Positions 17,928 through 26,532 of a stretch of DNA of 64,000 bases are shown here, piece by piece. The stretch is from NCBI GenBank assembly GCA_023245865.1, contig JAHFJN010000001.1:186001-250000 (forward strand), given 5' to 3'. The translations under genes and the position numbers were made by a program. The stretch is from Candidatus Peribacteria bacterium. Its GTDB lineage: Bacteria; Patescibacteriota; Gracilibacteria; Peribacterales; Peribacteraceae. The notes beneath the pieces were generated by a model. It made no database searches. It saw only the letters and a program-made list of their open reading frames with translations, and was not told the origin of the DNA. Every line of letters begins with the position of its first letter. Position 1 is the stretch's first letter.

Positions 17928-20534
17928 ATGGTTCTCTTCCTCCGATTCTTCTTCTGGCCGATCGTCTGGGCGCTCGTCTGGGTCGTAGGCGTCGTCCTTC
18001 GACCGGGGCTCTGGAGCGCGGTCTGGCAGTGGTTCAGAGCGGCACCCCTCGCGCACTCGCTCGATGTGCTTGGTGCATATCTCGGATGGAGACTATTCTG
18101 CGAAACCATTCGCTTCATCAACGAGTACTTCGACGCGCGGCATCTGGTATCCATGAAGGTATTGCTCCCGCGCAGTGACAGTAAAATCGATCAGGAGAAG
18201 CGCACGGAAAAAGATTTCAAGGAGAAAGTTGCGATCATGGAGCAGCTCTACCGAGCACTGTGGGAGGTGAAGAGTTTGTCGTTCTGGCAGGCGTTGCATT
18301 ACTGGATATTTCGCAATATCACCATCAGTTTTGAAACGTACGTCGAGAAGGGTGAGCTGATGTTTTATGTCGTGACGCAGCCGAAGTTCGTTTCGATTGT
18401 GGAGAAACAGATCACGGCGTTCTATCCTGAGGCGGAAGTGATCATCCAGCCCACGCCGGAGCTCAAAACTCCGGGCAAGAAGATCGTCGGCTACAACATG
18501 ATTCTGCAGAAGAAATTCATGTACCCGATCCGCAGTTACGAGCAGATGCAAGATGACCCTTTGAATGATCTTACGAACGTCATGAGCAAACTCGAACCCG
18601 AAGACAAGGCCTGCGTGCAGGTCGTGCTGCGACCGTCCTTCAGCAATAAGTGGGGCAAGGAATCACGCCGCTTCGCAAGCATGGGATTCAAAGGCAAGAG
18701 CGACAGTTGGGTCGGCAGAATTCCGATCATCTCGCCGATCGTCCGTTTTCTTTCCGGAGGTGCCGGGGCCAATGGAAAAACATTCGCGCCCGGGGCCAAA
18801 GAAGGGGATTCCTTCGTCCGTATGATTCAACCGGAGGAAGAGCTCTACAAGCAGATGGGTGAAAAAGCGGGCATGAGTTGGTTCCACTGTTCAGTGCGTA
18901 TCCTCGCCTCCAGCAACAGTTGGAAGCAGGCGTTTGATATCACGAACAACATGCAGGTCGCTTTCAACGTCTTCCGTCACTTGTATGGCAACGCGTTCGT
19001 GAACCGCCGCATGTTTATAGAAATTCTGCCGCTGTCGTGGAATGCTCCGATCATTCATTGGCTCTGGAAGAACCGCATCAACGGTTACTTGCACAAGGAA
19101 TGTCTGCTCGTCGAGAAAGAACTTGCCGGTCTGTTTCACTTCCCTGATTCGCGGTACAACAAGATTCCGATCATTCAGTGGATCGCGTACAAAGTACTGC
19201 CGCCTCCGCCAGTGGTTCCGGCGGAAGGAATTGTGATCGGCGTCAACCATCATCGTGCTGTGGATACGAACATCCGCTTCGCATCCAAGGACCGCAGTCG
19301 CCACCAGTATCTCATCGGTAAATCCGGTTCGGGTAAGTCCGCGCTCCTCAGTTGGCAATCGCGTCAGGACATCGCGAACGGTGAAGGCGTGTGTATTGTG
19401 GATCCGCACGGGGACTTGATCGAAGATGCGCTTGCTCATGTTCCCAAAGAGCGGGCGAAAGATGTGATTGTCTTTGACCCGTCCGATACCGAGCGTCCGC
19501 TAGGACTCAACTTGCTCGAGGCGAAGACCGAGGAAGAAAAAGACCGCGCGTCGCTCGATGCCATGGAGATCTTCATTAAACTCTTCGGCAATGAAATCTT
19601 CGGCCCGCGCATTCAACACTACTTCCGTAACGGCTGTCTCACACTCATGGATGACGAGGAGGAAGGAGCGACACTGATCGACGTGCCGCGACTCTTCGTG
19701 GACGACGAATTCCAGCGTTACAAAGTGAGCAAGTGCCGCAACGTCGTCGTGCGCAGCTTCTGGGAGCATGAAATCGCCAAAACCGGCGCGCGCGAAAAAG
19801 AGGAAATGATTCCGTATTTCTCCGCGAAGTTCGGCCCGTTCGTCACGAACTCCACGATGCGCAACATTATCGGCCAGCCGAAGAGCGCGTTCAATGTGCG
19901 GCAAGTGATGGACGAAGGCAAGGTCCTGCTCGTCAACCTGAGTAAAGGAAAAATCGGCGATGTGAACGCGCAGCTCCTCGGTCTGATTTTCGTCAACAAG
20001 GTCAACATGGCCGCGATGGGGCGTGCGGATATGCCTCAAGAGCAGCGCAAGCGTTTCTACCTGTACGTCGATGAATTCCAGAACTTCATCACCGATGCAT
20101 TCGCCTCCATTCTATCGGAAGCGCGAAAATATGAGCTCGCGCTCATCATGGCACACCAGTACATCGGTCAGCTGACGGACAAAACCTCTGCGTACGAAGG
20201 TGCGAACAGCAAAGTGCGCGATGCCGTCTTTGGTAACGTCGGCACCATTATGAGTTTCAAGATCGGCGCGGAGGATGCCGAGTACATGGCCAAGGAATTC
20301 GCTCCCGTGCTTTCTGAGCAGGATGTCATCGGCATACCGAATTTCCATTGCTACACAAAACTGAATATCGGTGGCACCACCAGCCGTCCGTTCAGTATGG
20401 CGACGCTCTGGGACGAATCCCAGCGCAACCCCAAGCGCGCGGAGCTCATCAAGGAGTACAGCCGCATGAAGTACGGACGGAAGAAGATATTCGTCGACCA
20501 AGAGATTGAGGACAGAATTGGAATTGTGAGATAA
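17928..20534 (+). CDS. Type IV secretion-like TraD/VirD4 family DNA-transport ATPase
   Basis: 868 residues. N-terminal membrane helix (FLRFFFWPIVWALVWVVGVVL). A ~380-residue N-terminal domain (IRFINEYF...FVSIVEKQITAFYPEAEV) is widespread in CPR ATPases of this type. The C-terminal RecA-like motor has Walker A LIGKSGSGKSALL, VDPHGDLIEDAL, a Walker B-type LYVDEFQNF and ALIMAHQYIGQL. The fold is that of VirD4/TraD coupling proteins, which move DNA or protein across membranes. No relaxase or channel genes are adjacent, so it may serve competence or a reduced export pilus together with the VirB2-like subunit. Its last ~30 codons are duplicated about 600 bp downstream (separate entry). Confidence 0.82.
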   Translation: MVLFLRFFFWPIVWALVWVVGVVLRPGLWSAVWQWFRAAPLAHSLDVLGAYLGWRLFCETIRFINEYFDARHLVSMKVLLPRSDSKIDQEKRTEKDFKEKVAIMEQLYRALWEVKSLSFWQALHYWIFRNITISFETYVEKGELMFYVVTQPKFVSIVEKQITAFYPEAEVIIQPTPELKTPGKKIVGYNMILQKKFMYPIRSYEQMQDDPLNDLTNVMSKLEPEDKACVQVVLRPSFSNKWGKESRRFASMGFKGKSDSWVGRIPIISPIVRFLSGGAGANGKTFAPGAKEGDSFVRMIQPEEELYKQMGEKAGMSWFHCSVRILASSNSWKQAFDITNNMQVAFNVFRHLYGNAFVNRRMFIEILPLSWNAPIIHWLWKNRINGYLHKECLLVEKELAGLFHFPDSRYNKIPIIQWIAYKVLPPPPVVPAEGIVIGVNHHRAVDTNIRFASKDRSRHQYLIGKSGSGKSALLSWQSRQDIANGEGVCIVDPHGDLIEDALAHVPKERAKDVIVFDPSDTERPLGLNLLEAKTEEEKDRASLDAMEIFIKLFGNEIFGPRIQHYFRNGCLTLMDDEEEGATLIDVPRLFVDDEFQRYKVSKCRNVVVRSFWEHEIAKTGAREKEEMIPYFSAKFGPFVTNSTMRNIIGQPKSAFNVRQVMDEGKVLLVNLSKGKIGDVNAQLLGLIFVNKVNMAAMGRADMPQEQRKRFYLYVDEFQNFITDAFASILSEARKYELALIMAHQYIGQLTDKTSAYEGANSKVRDAVFGNVGTIMSFKIGAEDAEYMAKEFAPVLSEQDVIGIPNFHCYTKLNIGGTTSRPFSMATLWDESQRNPKRAELIKEYSRMKYGRKKIFVDQEIEDRIGIVR

Positions 20535-20562
20535 AACTTTAACGAACATTCTTCATGCATAT

Positions 20563-21000
20563 ATGACTGAAACATTCGATCTCCCCACGTATATGGATAA
20601 TCGGCACATCCGTGCAGATCTTGATAGTGCATTGCCTGATGTTCTCGCTGGTATTCAGCATATAGCCGTACAACAGGCTCTTGCCAGTGCTGCTGGTAAA
20701 ATTAATGATCTGCTTCAAGGAGGCAGTAGTGATCTTGCACTCATGGATGTTCATGCGGGCCCTGCGAAAACAATATTAGAGGAATCATGTAGGGGTCTTG
20801 ATCCAGACGAGCAGGCACTCGTAGCGCGTGATCTCACGCTGACATTCGAAACTGCTCTGCATGATGCATTGTGGAAAGATATGAGTGGATCTCTACCACT
20901 TGAAGATGATTCCCTGAGGGATTCTCCCTGCGGCCATCCATATAATTGGTCTTTTAAGCGACTTGGTGATTTGCTCGTTCGGTATTTCCGAAAAAAATAG
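20563..21000 (+). CDS. Orphan protein inserted between traD-like and ybaB genes
   Basis: 145 residues, soluble, slightly acidic; I do not recognise a family. It is helix-rich by appearance (IQHIAVQQALASAAGKINDLLQ) with a basic end (KRLGDLLVRYFRKK). Codon use is more AT-rich than its neighbours. It lies between two copies of the traD 3' end, which suggests it arrived during the rearrangement there. Nearest promoter sign is TTTAAC/CATATA just upstream, not convincing. It could be a lineage-specific gene or part of a vanished mobile element. Confidence 0.55.
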   Translation: MTETFDLPTYMDNRHIRADLDSALPDVLAGIQHIAVQQALASAAGKINDLLQGGSSDLALMDVHAGPAKTILEESCRGLDPDEQALVARDLTLTFETALHDALWKDMSGSLPLEDDSLRDSPCGHPYNWSFKRLGDLLVRYFRKK

Positions 21001-21071
21001 GTGCAGACAACTGGAAGGTCATTACCCCGATTTTAATTTTTGGTTTATCAATCAGTTACTGTTGAGGACGT

Positions 21072-21224
21072 ATGACCAGTTTCTCCGACCTCAAGAACGC
21101 CTACCGGCTGCAGAAGGATGCGAAGTGCGCGGAGCTCATCAAGGAGTACAGCCGCATGAAGTATGGGAGGAAGAAAATCTTTGTCGATCAGGAAATTGAG
21201 GATAGAATAGGGATCATTCGATGA
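21072..21224 (+). CDS. 50-codon chimeric ORF: ybaB-like start joined to a traD-like end
   Basis: Below the ORF-track length limit. Residues 1-18 (MTSFSDLKNAYRLQKDAK) mirror the YbaB start in the next gene (MPSFSQIKDMYKMQRDAK). Residues 20-50 (AELIKEYSRMKYGRKKIF and on to RIGIIR) mirror the last 31 residues of the TraD-like protein (RIGIVR). About 37 bases at the start of the traD-derived part are identical to the traD gene. After that the copies differ almost only at synonymous sites, with one V/I change. The frame is intact. The junction falls where both parents have an AAACGCG/AAGCGCG-like string, so it looks microhomology-mediated. It ends four bases before ybaB. Function unknown; probably a rearrangement scar that has stayed open. 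Confidence 0.6.
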   Translation: MTSFSDLKNAYRLQKDAKCAELIKEYSRMKYGRKKIFVDQEIEDRIGIIR

Positions 21225-21228
21225 CCCT

Positions 21229-21507
21229 ATGCCCTCCTTCTCCCAAATCAAAGACATGTACAAGATGCAGCGGGATGCCAAACGCGTGAAGAAGGAATTG
21301 AAAAATATTCACGTCGAGGCGGAAGCAAGCGGCGTGAAGGTTGTTGTTGCGGCGGATCAGGAGATCGTTGCCATTCATATTAGTGACGAAGTCCAGCGTG
21401 AGCGGGTTCCGGAACTCCTGATCGATGCGCTCAATCGCGCAATGAAGAAAGCGCAAGTCATTGCTGCAGAGCATATGCAAGGGATTATGGGCCAAATGGG
21501 ACTATGA
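21229..21507 (+). CDS. ybaB: YbaB/EbfC family nucleoid-associated protein
   Basis: 92 residues, somewhat short for the family (~105). Pattern KxMYKMQRDAKRVKKELKNIHVEAEASGVKVVVAADQEIVAIHI with a C-terminal ALNRAMKKAQVIAAEHM helix is typical: helix, three-strand sheet, helix. YbaB dimers bind DNA, and in many bacteria the gene sits between dnaX and recR. Here it lies between a duplicated traD fragment and mltG. Its stop overlaps the mltG start by four bases (ATGA), so the two are translationally coupled. Confidence 0.85.
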   Translation: MPSFSQIKDMYKMQRDAKRVKKELKNIHVEAEASGVKVVVAADQEIVAIHISDEVQRERVPELLIDALNRAMKKAQVIAAEHMQGIMGQMGL

Positions 21508-22493
21508 AAAAACTCTTCACGTTCATTGCATTCCTCTTCCTCTTCTGGGCTCTTGGGTACGTATGGTATTCGGTGAATCTGAGCTCTGTGAATGCCGATG
21601 AGACAACGCATGTTGTGAAGATCCCGAAGGGTTCTTCCGTCATTTTCATTGCAAACGAACTGGAGAAACAGAATTTGATTCGCTCGGCAAACGTTTTTCG
21701 CTTCTACGTTGCCCGTCAGGGCAAAACTGCCGGTCTGCAAGCGGGAAGTTTCGCCTTGAATGCCGCAATGAGCGTTCCTGAAATTGTAGATGCACTCTCG
21801 GGCGGCAAAGCCGGTCAGGTTGTTGTCACGATTCCCGAGGGCTTTACGGTCAAGGACATCGACGCACTCCTTGCGGCCAAAAATCTTATCAAGGCTGGCG
21901 ATCTTATTGCGTGCGCGCAAACGTGCGACTTCAGTTCATTTGCATTCTTGCCGAAGCGAAAAAGTATCGAAGGCTATCTCTATCCCGAAACATACTTTGT
22001 CCTCGCAGAAGGATTTGAGCCGAAATTTTTCCTCGAGAGGATGCTCGGAGTATTCCGTGATCGCGTCGTTGATGGGTTGAAGCAAGATATCAGAGATTCC
22101 AAGCGATCTCTGGATGACATTGTTATTATGGCATCGCTCATCGAGGCAGAGACGCGTACGGATGCCGAGCGACCCGTGGTTGCCGGGATTCTCTGGAAAC
22201 GCCTGGATGCGAAAATGGGTCTGGGTGTGGATGCGACTATTCGCTACATTCTCGAGAAGCCGACGGCGCCGCTCACTGATAAAGATCTCGCGATTGATTC
22301 ATACTACAACTTGAGAAAATACCGTGGCCTGCCTCCGAGTCCGATCGGCAGTGCAAGTTTGAGCTCTCTCAGGGCTGCTCTTCACCCGGAAGACTCGCCC
22401 TATTTTTACTACCTGCATGATGCAAAGGGCGTCATTCATTATGCAGTGACGAACGACGAGCAAAACGAGAATAGGGCTCGTTATTTGCATTAA
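21504..22493 (+). CDS. mltG: Endolytic transglycosylase MltG (YceG-like)
   Basis: 329 residues. One N-terminal membrane helix (FIAFLFLFWALGYVWY), a LysM-like subdomain (KIPKGSSVIFIANELEKQNLI, then VTIPEGFTVKDIDALLAA) and the catalytic region with IIMASLIEAETRTDAERPVVAGILWKRL. The Glu of IEAET is the conserved catalytic acid. C-terminal YNLRKYRGLPPSPIGSAS and NDEQNENRARYLH complete the family pattern. MltG cuts nascent glycan strands and sets their length. ATGA overlap with ybaB. Confidence 0.95.
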   Translation: MKKLFTFIAFLFLFWALGYVWYSVNLSSVNADETTHVVKIPKGSSVIFIANELEKQNLIRSANVFRFYVARQGKTAGLQAGSFALNAAMSVPEIVDALSGGKAGQVVVTIPEGFTVKDIDALLAAKNLIKAGDLIACAQTCDFSSFAFLPKRKSIEGYLYPETYFVLAEGFEPKFFLERMLGVFRDRVVDGLKQDIRDSKRSLDDIVIMASLIEAETRTDAERPVVAGILWKRLDAKMGLGVDATIRYILEKPTAPLTDKDLAIDSYYNLRKYRGLPPSPIGSASLSSLRAALHPEDSPYFYYLHDAKGVIHYAVTNDEQNENRARYLH

Positions 22494-22513
22494 AACGTAC
22501 TTTATGCTATAAT
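22485..22513 (+). promoter_or_regulatory. Leaderless promoter of the LOG-family gene
   Basis: TTGCAT, 17-nt spacer, TGC-TATAAT (perfect extended -10), six bases to the ATG at 22520. The -35 lies at the very end of mltG. Confidence 0.75.
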
Positions 22514-22519
22514 TTTCAG

Positions 22520-23161
22520 ATGAATCCTTTTCCACTTCCGACTGCGAACGGCAATGCGCATTATCACCGTTTCAAGATCGGCGTGATGGGTTCGGCGAGC
22601 GGTCAGCAGATTCAAGACCCTATCGCACGTGAGAAGGCGAAGAAATTGGGGGAGGAGATTGCAAAACGCGGTCACATTTTCATCAATGGCGCATGCCCCG
22701 GTCTCCCGAACGACGCGATGCTTGCCTGCAAAGGTGCTGGTGGATTCACCGTCGGCATCTCGCCGGCGTTTTCGGAGTATCAGCATGTGCAGGAATATTC
22801 CTCTCCCCACGATCATGACATGATCATCTACACGGGCATGGGATTCATGGAGCGCGACATCATCAACATCCGCTCCGCAGACGGCGTTGTGATCGTCGGC
22901 GGCGGCATCGGTACCCTCAATGAACTCACAATTGCGTACGATGAAGGTCGGCCTGTGGGGATCATCACGCACTCCGGCGGCATCAGCAATTCCGTTCCGC
23001 ACATCATCCAGGAACTCTGCAAGCGCGAGATCCCTCCGAATATGGTGTTCGATGATGATCCGGCAAAACTTCTTGATAAATTAGAAATGGTGATCCGCAC
23101 ATTCCCGTTGCCCGTGAGGGAAGACGGCAGGGTGGTGGATCACAAAGAAGCGAGGAGGTAG
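22520..23161 (+). CDS. LOG family protein (SLOG/lysine-decarboxylase-like Rossmann fold)
   Basis: 213 residues. FKIGVMGSASGQQ starts the Rossmann fold, FINGACPGLPNDAMLACKGAGG is the nucleotide loop region, and VVIVGGGIGTLNELTIAYDEG matches the family PGGxGTxxE motif, here GGGIGTLNE. Related proteins include cytokinin-activating LOG phosphoribohydrolases and DprA-type SLOG sensors. Substrate cannot be told, though the Glu of the motif is kept, so nucleotide hydrolysis is plausible. Start fixed by a leaderless promoter. A hairpin repeat with a T-run follows the gene. Confidence 0.75.
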   Translation: MNPFPLPTANGNAHYHRFKIGVMGSASGQQIQDPIAREKAKKLGEEIAKRGHIFINGACPGLPNDAMLACKGAGGFTVGISPAFSEYQHVQEYSSPHDHDMIIYTGMGFMERDIINIRSADGVVIVGGGIGTLNELTIAYDEGRPVGIITHSGGISNSVPHIIQELCKREIPPNMVFDDDPAKLLDKLEMVIRTFPLPVREDGRVVDHKEARR

Positions 23162-23221
23162 GAGGGCGTGTCATGGTGAGCTATGTCATGGTGAGCACAG
23201 TCGAACCACGAACCATACAGC

Positions 23222-23260
23222 GGTGTCGCCCTTCGACCGTGCTCAGGGTGACACCATTTT
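23222..23260 (+). terminator. REP-like hairpin acting as terminator after the LOG gene
   Basis: GGTGTC-G-CCCT...AGGG-T-GACACC followed by ATTTTT. The core CCTTCGACCGTGCTCAGGGTGACA belongs to a palindromic repeat type found in many bacteria. A degenerate piece (CATGGTGAGCACAGTCGAA) lies just upstream at ~23190. It separates two convergent genes. Confidence 0.6.
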
Positions 23261-25111
23261 TCATGGTACCAACCCACTCCTCTTCAGCCCTTCCATCAGT
23301 CGGTTTGCAAACTCATTCTTCGGATCGATCGCGAGCACGCGGTGTAACGTGCGCACCGTTTGCTCTGCAAGATTTTCTTTCGCATAGATTTCCGCAAGTT
23401 TCTGCAGCACAGCAACGGTATCACCCTCCCACTTTGTTGTTTCTTCAAACTGTTCTGCCGCTTCGAGCGATTTGCCATCTTGCTCGAGCATGATGCCCAA
23501 ATTGTAGTGAGCATCGATGAACGTCGTGTCCGTCGCAATGACGAGGCGGTAATACTTCTCCGCGTTCTGTCGCTGATTCTTTGCAAGGTAGAGCGCCGCG
23601 AGATTATTCATCGCTCCCAAGTGATGCGGCTCAAGCACGAGCGTCTGCCTATACATCGAAATCGCCTCGTCTTTTTTTCCGGCTTGAGCAAGGCTCAGTG
23701 CGAGTCCATAGAGGGGTTCGGGATCGCGTGAATCGAGCAATTGAGCTTTCTTGCACGCTGCAATCGCATCGTCGGTGTGTCCTTGGAGCAGATCGATCGC
23801 AGCAATCGCGGTGTACGCGCGGGCGTGCGGCCGGATGGCGAGAGCTGCATTCAGTTCCCGGCGGCTGTCATCCAGTCTGTTCATCTTTCGATACATCACG
23901 CCCAAGTTTATGTGTGCAGAAACGGAGCGTGGATACAATGCGAGCGTGTGTGAGAAGAGCGAAACGGAATCTTCCCAGATGAGGGATTGATGATAGGCGA
24001 GGAACACAAATGCACATAGGATGATGGTGAATGTCCACATTGCAATGCGTTGGAATCGCTGCAGGAGAATGCAGGAAAGGATTATCAATCCAATCGATGG
24101 AATATACGCATACCGATCGGACGCAAAGTAAAAATCTCCTCCCTTCGCAAAGTTTGTGAAGGTGGGCACGAGCGTGACAAAGAAGAAAGCTGCGCCGAAG
24201 AAGACGGTGCGTCCGAAGCGAAGACTCCAGAGGACGAAAACGATGAGCAGGATCACAATTGCCCATGGAATCAAAAAATCCGGAGACGTTGCAACAATCG
24301 GTTTCTCGTACGGGTAGATGACGGTCAGATTGATGGGTACGAGGAATTTTTCGAGGTAGAACACGGTGCTCTTGCCCGCCATCAATATTTTTTGAAGCAG
24401 CGTGGTGGTACTCACAACGTCGCGCTTGCCAAACAACGCGATGACTCCAAAGATCAGGGAGAGCAGGAAGAACGGAATTTTCTCGAGGACCATGGTCCGA
24501 TCCCACTTTCGCTTGTTCCAAAAATCAATGAGCAGCAGTACGAAGGGGAGTGTGATCACCATGACCTTTGAAAGAAGTCCCAATGTGAAGGAAAGAAGAC
24601 CGGTATAGTACGAACTTCGTTTTCCTGAGTGTGTGTAGTATTGATATGCGACGAGCGAGCTCAGAAAGAAAAAAGTACTCAAGACGTCCTTCCTCGCACT
24701 TGCCCAGAGCGCCGCTTCCGTATGGAGAGGATGCACGGCAAAGAGCAGCCCGCCCAGAAGTGCTGCGGTATGATTTTTAAAGAGCAAGAGCAGCAACCAT
24801 GCGACGAGTAGCGCATTGAGCGTATGCAGGATCAGATTATCGAGGTGAAAGAGAAACGGATGCATCCCCCCGATCATGTAATCGATCTGCCATGTGAGGA
24901 ATGTCAGCGGAATGTAGAGTTCCGGATCGTACGTCGAAAAAACATCTTTGATGTTGTGCCAGGTGAGGCCCTTTACATCGGGGTTGGCATAAATCAAGTA
25001 CGTGTCGTCCCATGTGACAAATGCATCATGGAGTGAGTGTCCGTAGACGGCGAACGTCACTGCAAAAAATCCTATGATCGTGTACAAAATAGGTCGATAG
25101 GATGCTTTCAT
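23261..25111 (-). CDS. Polytopic membrane protein with C-terminal TPR repeats, GT-C-like
   Basis: 616 residues. The N-terminal ~400 residues hold about ten membrane helices. A GT-C-type first loop is visible (FVTWDDTYLIYANPDVKGL, with Asp-Asp) and a conserved LLFAVHPLHTEAALWASARKD region, as in TMTC/O-mannosyltransferase-like proteins. The C-terminal ~210 residues are TPRs (AHINLGVMYRKMNRLDDSRRELN, PLYGLALSLAQAGKKDEAISMYRQ, AHYNLGIMLEQDGKSLEAAEQFE). This architecture resembles TMTC-type protein O-mannosyltransferases, so a surface-protein glycosylation role is reasonable. The tracked start is five codons upstream; ATG 25111 sits six bases after a TATACT box. Confidence 0.75.
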   Translation of the reverse strand: MKASYRPILYTIIGFFAVTFAVYGHSLHDAFVTWDDTYLIYANPDVKGLTWHNIKDVFSTYDPELYIPLTFLTWQIDYMIGGMHPFLFHLDNLILHTLNALLVAWLLLLLFKNHTAALLGGLLFAVHPLHTEAALWASARKDVLSTFFFLSSLVAYQYYTHSGKRSSYYTGLLSFTLGLLSKVMVITLPFVLLLIDFWNKRKWDRTMVLEKIPFFLLSLIFGVIALFGKRDVVSTTTLLQKILMAGKSTVFYLEKFLVPINLTVIYPYEKPIVATSPDFLIPWAIVILLIVFVLWSLRFGRTVFFGAAFFFVTLVPTFTNFAKGGDFYFASDRYAYIPSIGLIILSCILLQRFQRIAMWTFTIILCAFVFLAYHQSLIWEDSVSLFSHTLALYPRSVSAHINLGVMYRKMNRLDDSRRELNAALAIRPHARAYTAIAAIDLLQGHTDDAIAACKKAQLLDSRDPEPLYGLALSLAQAGKKDEAISMYRQTLVLEPHHLGAMNNLAALYLAKNQRQNAEKYYRLVIATDTTFIDAHYNLGIMLEQDGKSLEAAEQFEETTKWEGDTVAVLQKLAEIYAKENLAEQTVRTLHRVLAIDPKNEFANRLMEGLKRSGLVP

Positions 25112-25117
25112 GACTGC

Positions 25118-25123
25118 AGTATA
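25118..25123 (-). promoter_or_regulatory. -10 box of the TPR membrane protein gene (leaderless)
   Basis: Minus strand TATACT, exactly six bases before ATG 25111. It lies in the short gap behind der. Confidence 0.5.
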
Positions 25124-25130
25124 CATCGTG

Positions 25131-26477
25131 TCATCCCTCCTTCGTCACCCATCGAATGGGAGTTCCTTCAAATGCGAACGTGCTGCGCAAATTATTTTCG
25201 AGGTAGCGGAGCTGGCTCACGTTCACGCTCTTCGGTTTTTTTAAAAAGACGACGAACGTCGGTGGCACATCCTCGGCCTGTGTGATGAACTTGCTCTTGC
25301 TCAATGCGTGCGATGGAGCACGAACGATCGCAGATTCATACCACCGCAAAAGTTCTTTCGTCGCGATTCTACGCAACCGATTGCGGGCAACGCTTTCGAT
25401 GAGCGGGAACATTCTCACGATTCCCTCGCGCGTGATTGCGGAGCAAAAGAGGAGCGGTGCATACGAACAGAAAGGGAGCCAAGCGCGCGTTTCCAACTCT
25501 TTCTCTTTCCGCGCGGCGCCTTCCATTTTGTCGGATTTATTGAGGACGATGATCAGCCCTTTCCCCGCCTCAATCGCCATACTTGCTATCCGCTTGTCTT
25601 GCCTCGAAATCACGTCCGTTGCGTCGAGTAATAAAATGACGACATCGCTGTCCTGCAATGCCTGGATGCTTTTGACGTTGCTCAAGTATTCCAAGTCTTC
25701 ATCGACACGCGCTTTGCGTCGGAGTCCCGCGGTATCAATGAATATGTATTCCTTGTCCTCGAAGCGGATGATGGTGTCGGAACTGTCGCGCGTCGTCCCG
25801 GGAACTTCGGAGACCAACCTCTCGGAAACTTCGCGCTGGGGGTCACTCATGAGCGCATTCACGAGCGAGCTCTTCCCGACGTTCGGTTTTCCAATAATTG
25901 CAATCCGAGGAATGCTTGTGTCTTGAGGCTTGAAACTAGTGTCTTTGGAAAAATGCAATTTCTTCAGCTTCTCGACGATCGCATTCCCCAATTCTTCGAT
26001 GCCGATGTTATGCGCTGCACTGATGCCGATCATGTCCGAAGCGATTCCGAGCGCTCGGTATTCAGGTTCACGTTTCTCGAATGCATCAGGATCATCGCAC
26101 TTTGTCGCAACCAGAAGAACAGGCACGTGAGAACGTTTTCGTTTGCGAAGAATATCGATCACCGTGAGGTCACTCGCCGTCAGTTCCTCCTGGTTGTTGA
26201 TGGTAAAGACGATGATATCGCTGGATTCGATCGCGACCATCGACTGGCGCGCAACGTCATCCTCCATGTCCGTGTCCGTCGATCCACCTCCAATGCCGCC
26301 GGTATCGAGCAGCAGATAATCTATTTCATCAACCTCCACTTTGTACACGACATGATCGCGTGTGGTGCCGGGTACGGGGCTCTCGATCGCCCGCCGCCTG
26401 CCGACCATTCTATTAAAGAGGGTCGATTTGCCGGTATTCGGTCTCCCAATAATGGCGACGGTCGGAAGATGTGCCAT
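25131..26477 (-). CDS. der: Ribosome biogenesis GTPase Der (EngA)
   Basis: 448 residues. Two tandem GTPase domains: G1 IGRPNTGKSTLFNR, G3 LLDTGGIGG, then a second set G1 IGKPNVGKSSLVNAL, G3 DTAGLRRK and G4 VLNKSDK. The C-terminal KH-like domain ends with SKFITQAEDVPPTFVVFLKKPK. Der assists 50S subunit maturation. The first G4 is VATKCDD rather than NKxD, a departure from the canonical motif. Divergent from leuS across a 55-bp gap with a palindrome. Confidence 0.95.
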   Translation of the reverse strand: MAHLPTVAIIGRPNTGKSTLFNRMVGRRRAIESPVPGTTRDHVVYKVEVDEIDYLLLDTGGIGGGSTDTDMEDDVARQSMVAIESSDIIVFTINNQEELTASDLTVIDILRKRKRSHVPVLLVATKCDDPDAFEKREPEYRALGIASDMIGISAAHNIGIEELGNAIVEKLKKLHFSKDTSFKPQDTSIPRIAIIGKPNVGKSSLVNALMSDPQREVSERLVSEVPGTTRDSSDTIIRFEDKEYIFIDTAGLRRKARVDEDLEYLSNVKSIQALQDSDVVILLLDATDVISRQDKRIASMAIEAGKGLIIVLNKSDKMEGAARKEKELETRAWLPFCSYAPLLFCSAITREGIVRMFPLIESVARNRLRRIATKELLRWYESAIVRAPSHALSKSKFITQAEDVPPTFVVFLKKPKSVNVSQLRYLENNLRSTFAFEGTPIRWVTKEG

Positions 26478-26485
26478 GAAGAACT

Positions 26486-26525
26486 ATTCTACAGATTTTC
26501 CGAAACTCGGAAAGGTCGCTACAAT
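26486..26525. promoter_or_regulatory. Divergent der/leuS promoter region with a 17-bp palindrome
   Basis: For der (minus) TAGAAT lies 8 nt before the ATG. For leuS (plus) TACAAT lies 7 nt before the ATG. Between them at 26497-26513 is TTTCCGA-AAC-TCGGAAA, a perfect inverted repeat. Its two arms fall at the -35 positions of the two promoters (17-nt spacer for leuS, 16 for der), so one palindrome may serve both, or bind a regulator. Confidence 0.55.
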
Positions 26526-26532
26526 TCAGCTG

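Noticed and set aside
26362-26532. 57-residue N-terminal extension of LeuRS
   Set aside because: It lies in antisense to der and upstream of the leuS promoter; LeuRS homologues begin at the M(x)FEYDPxxxExKWQ motif.
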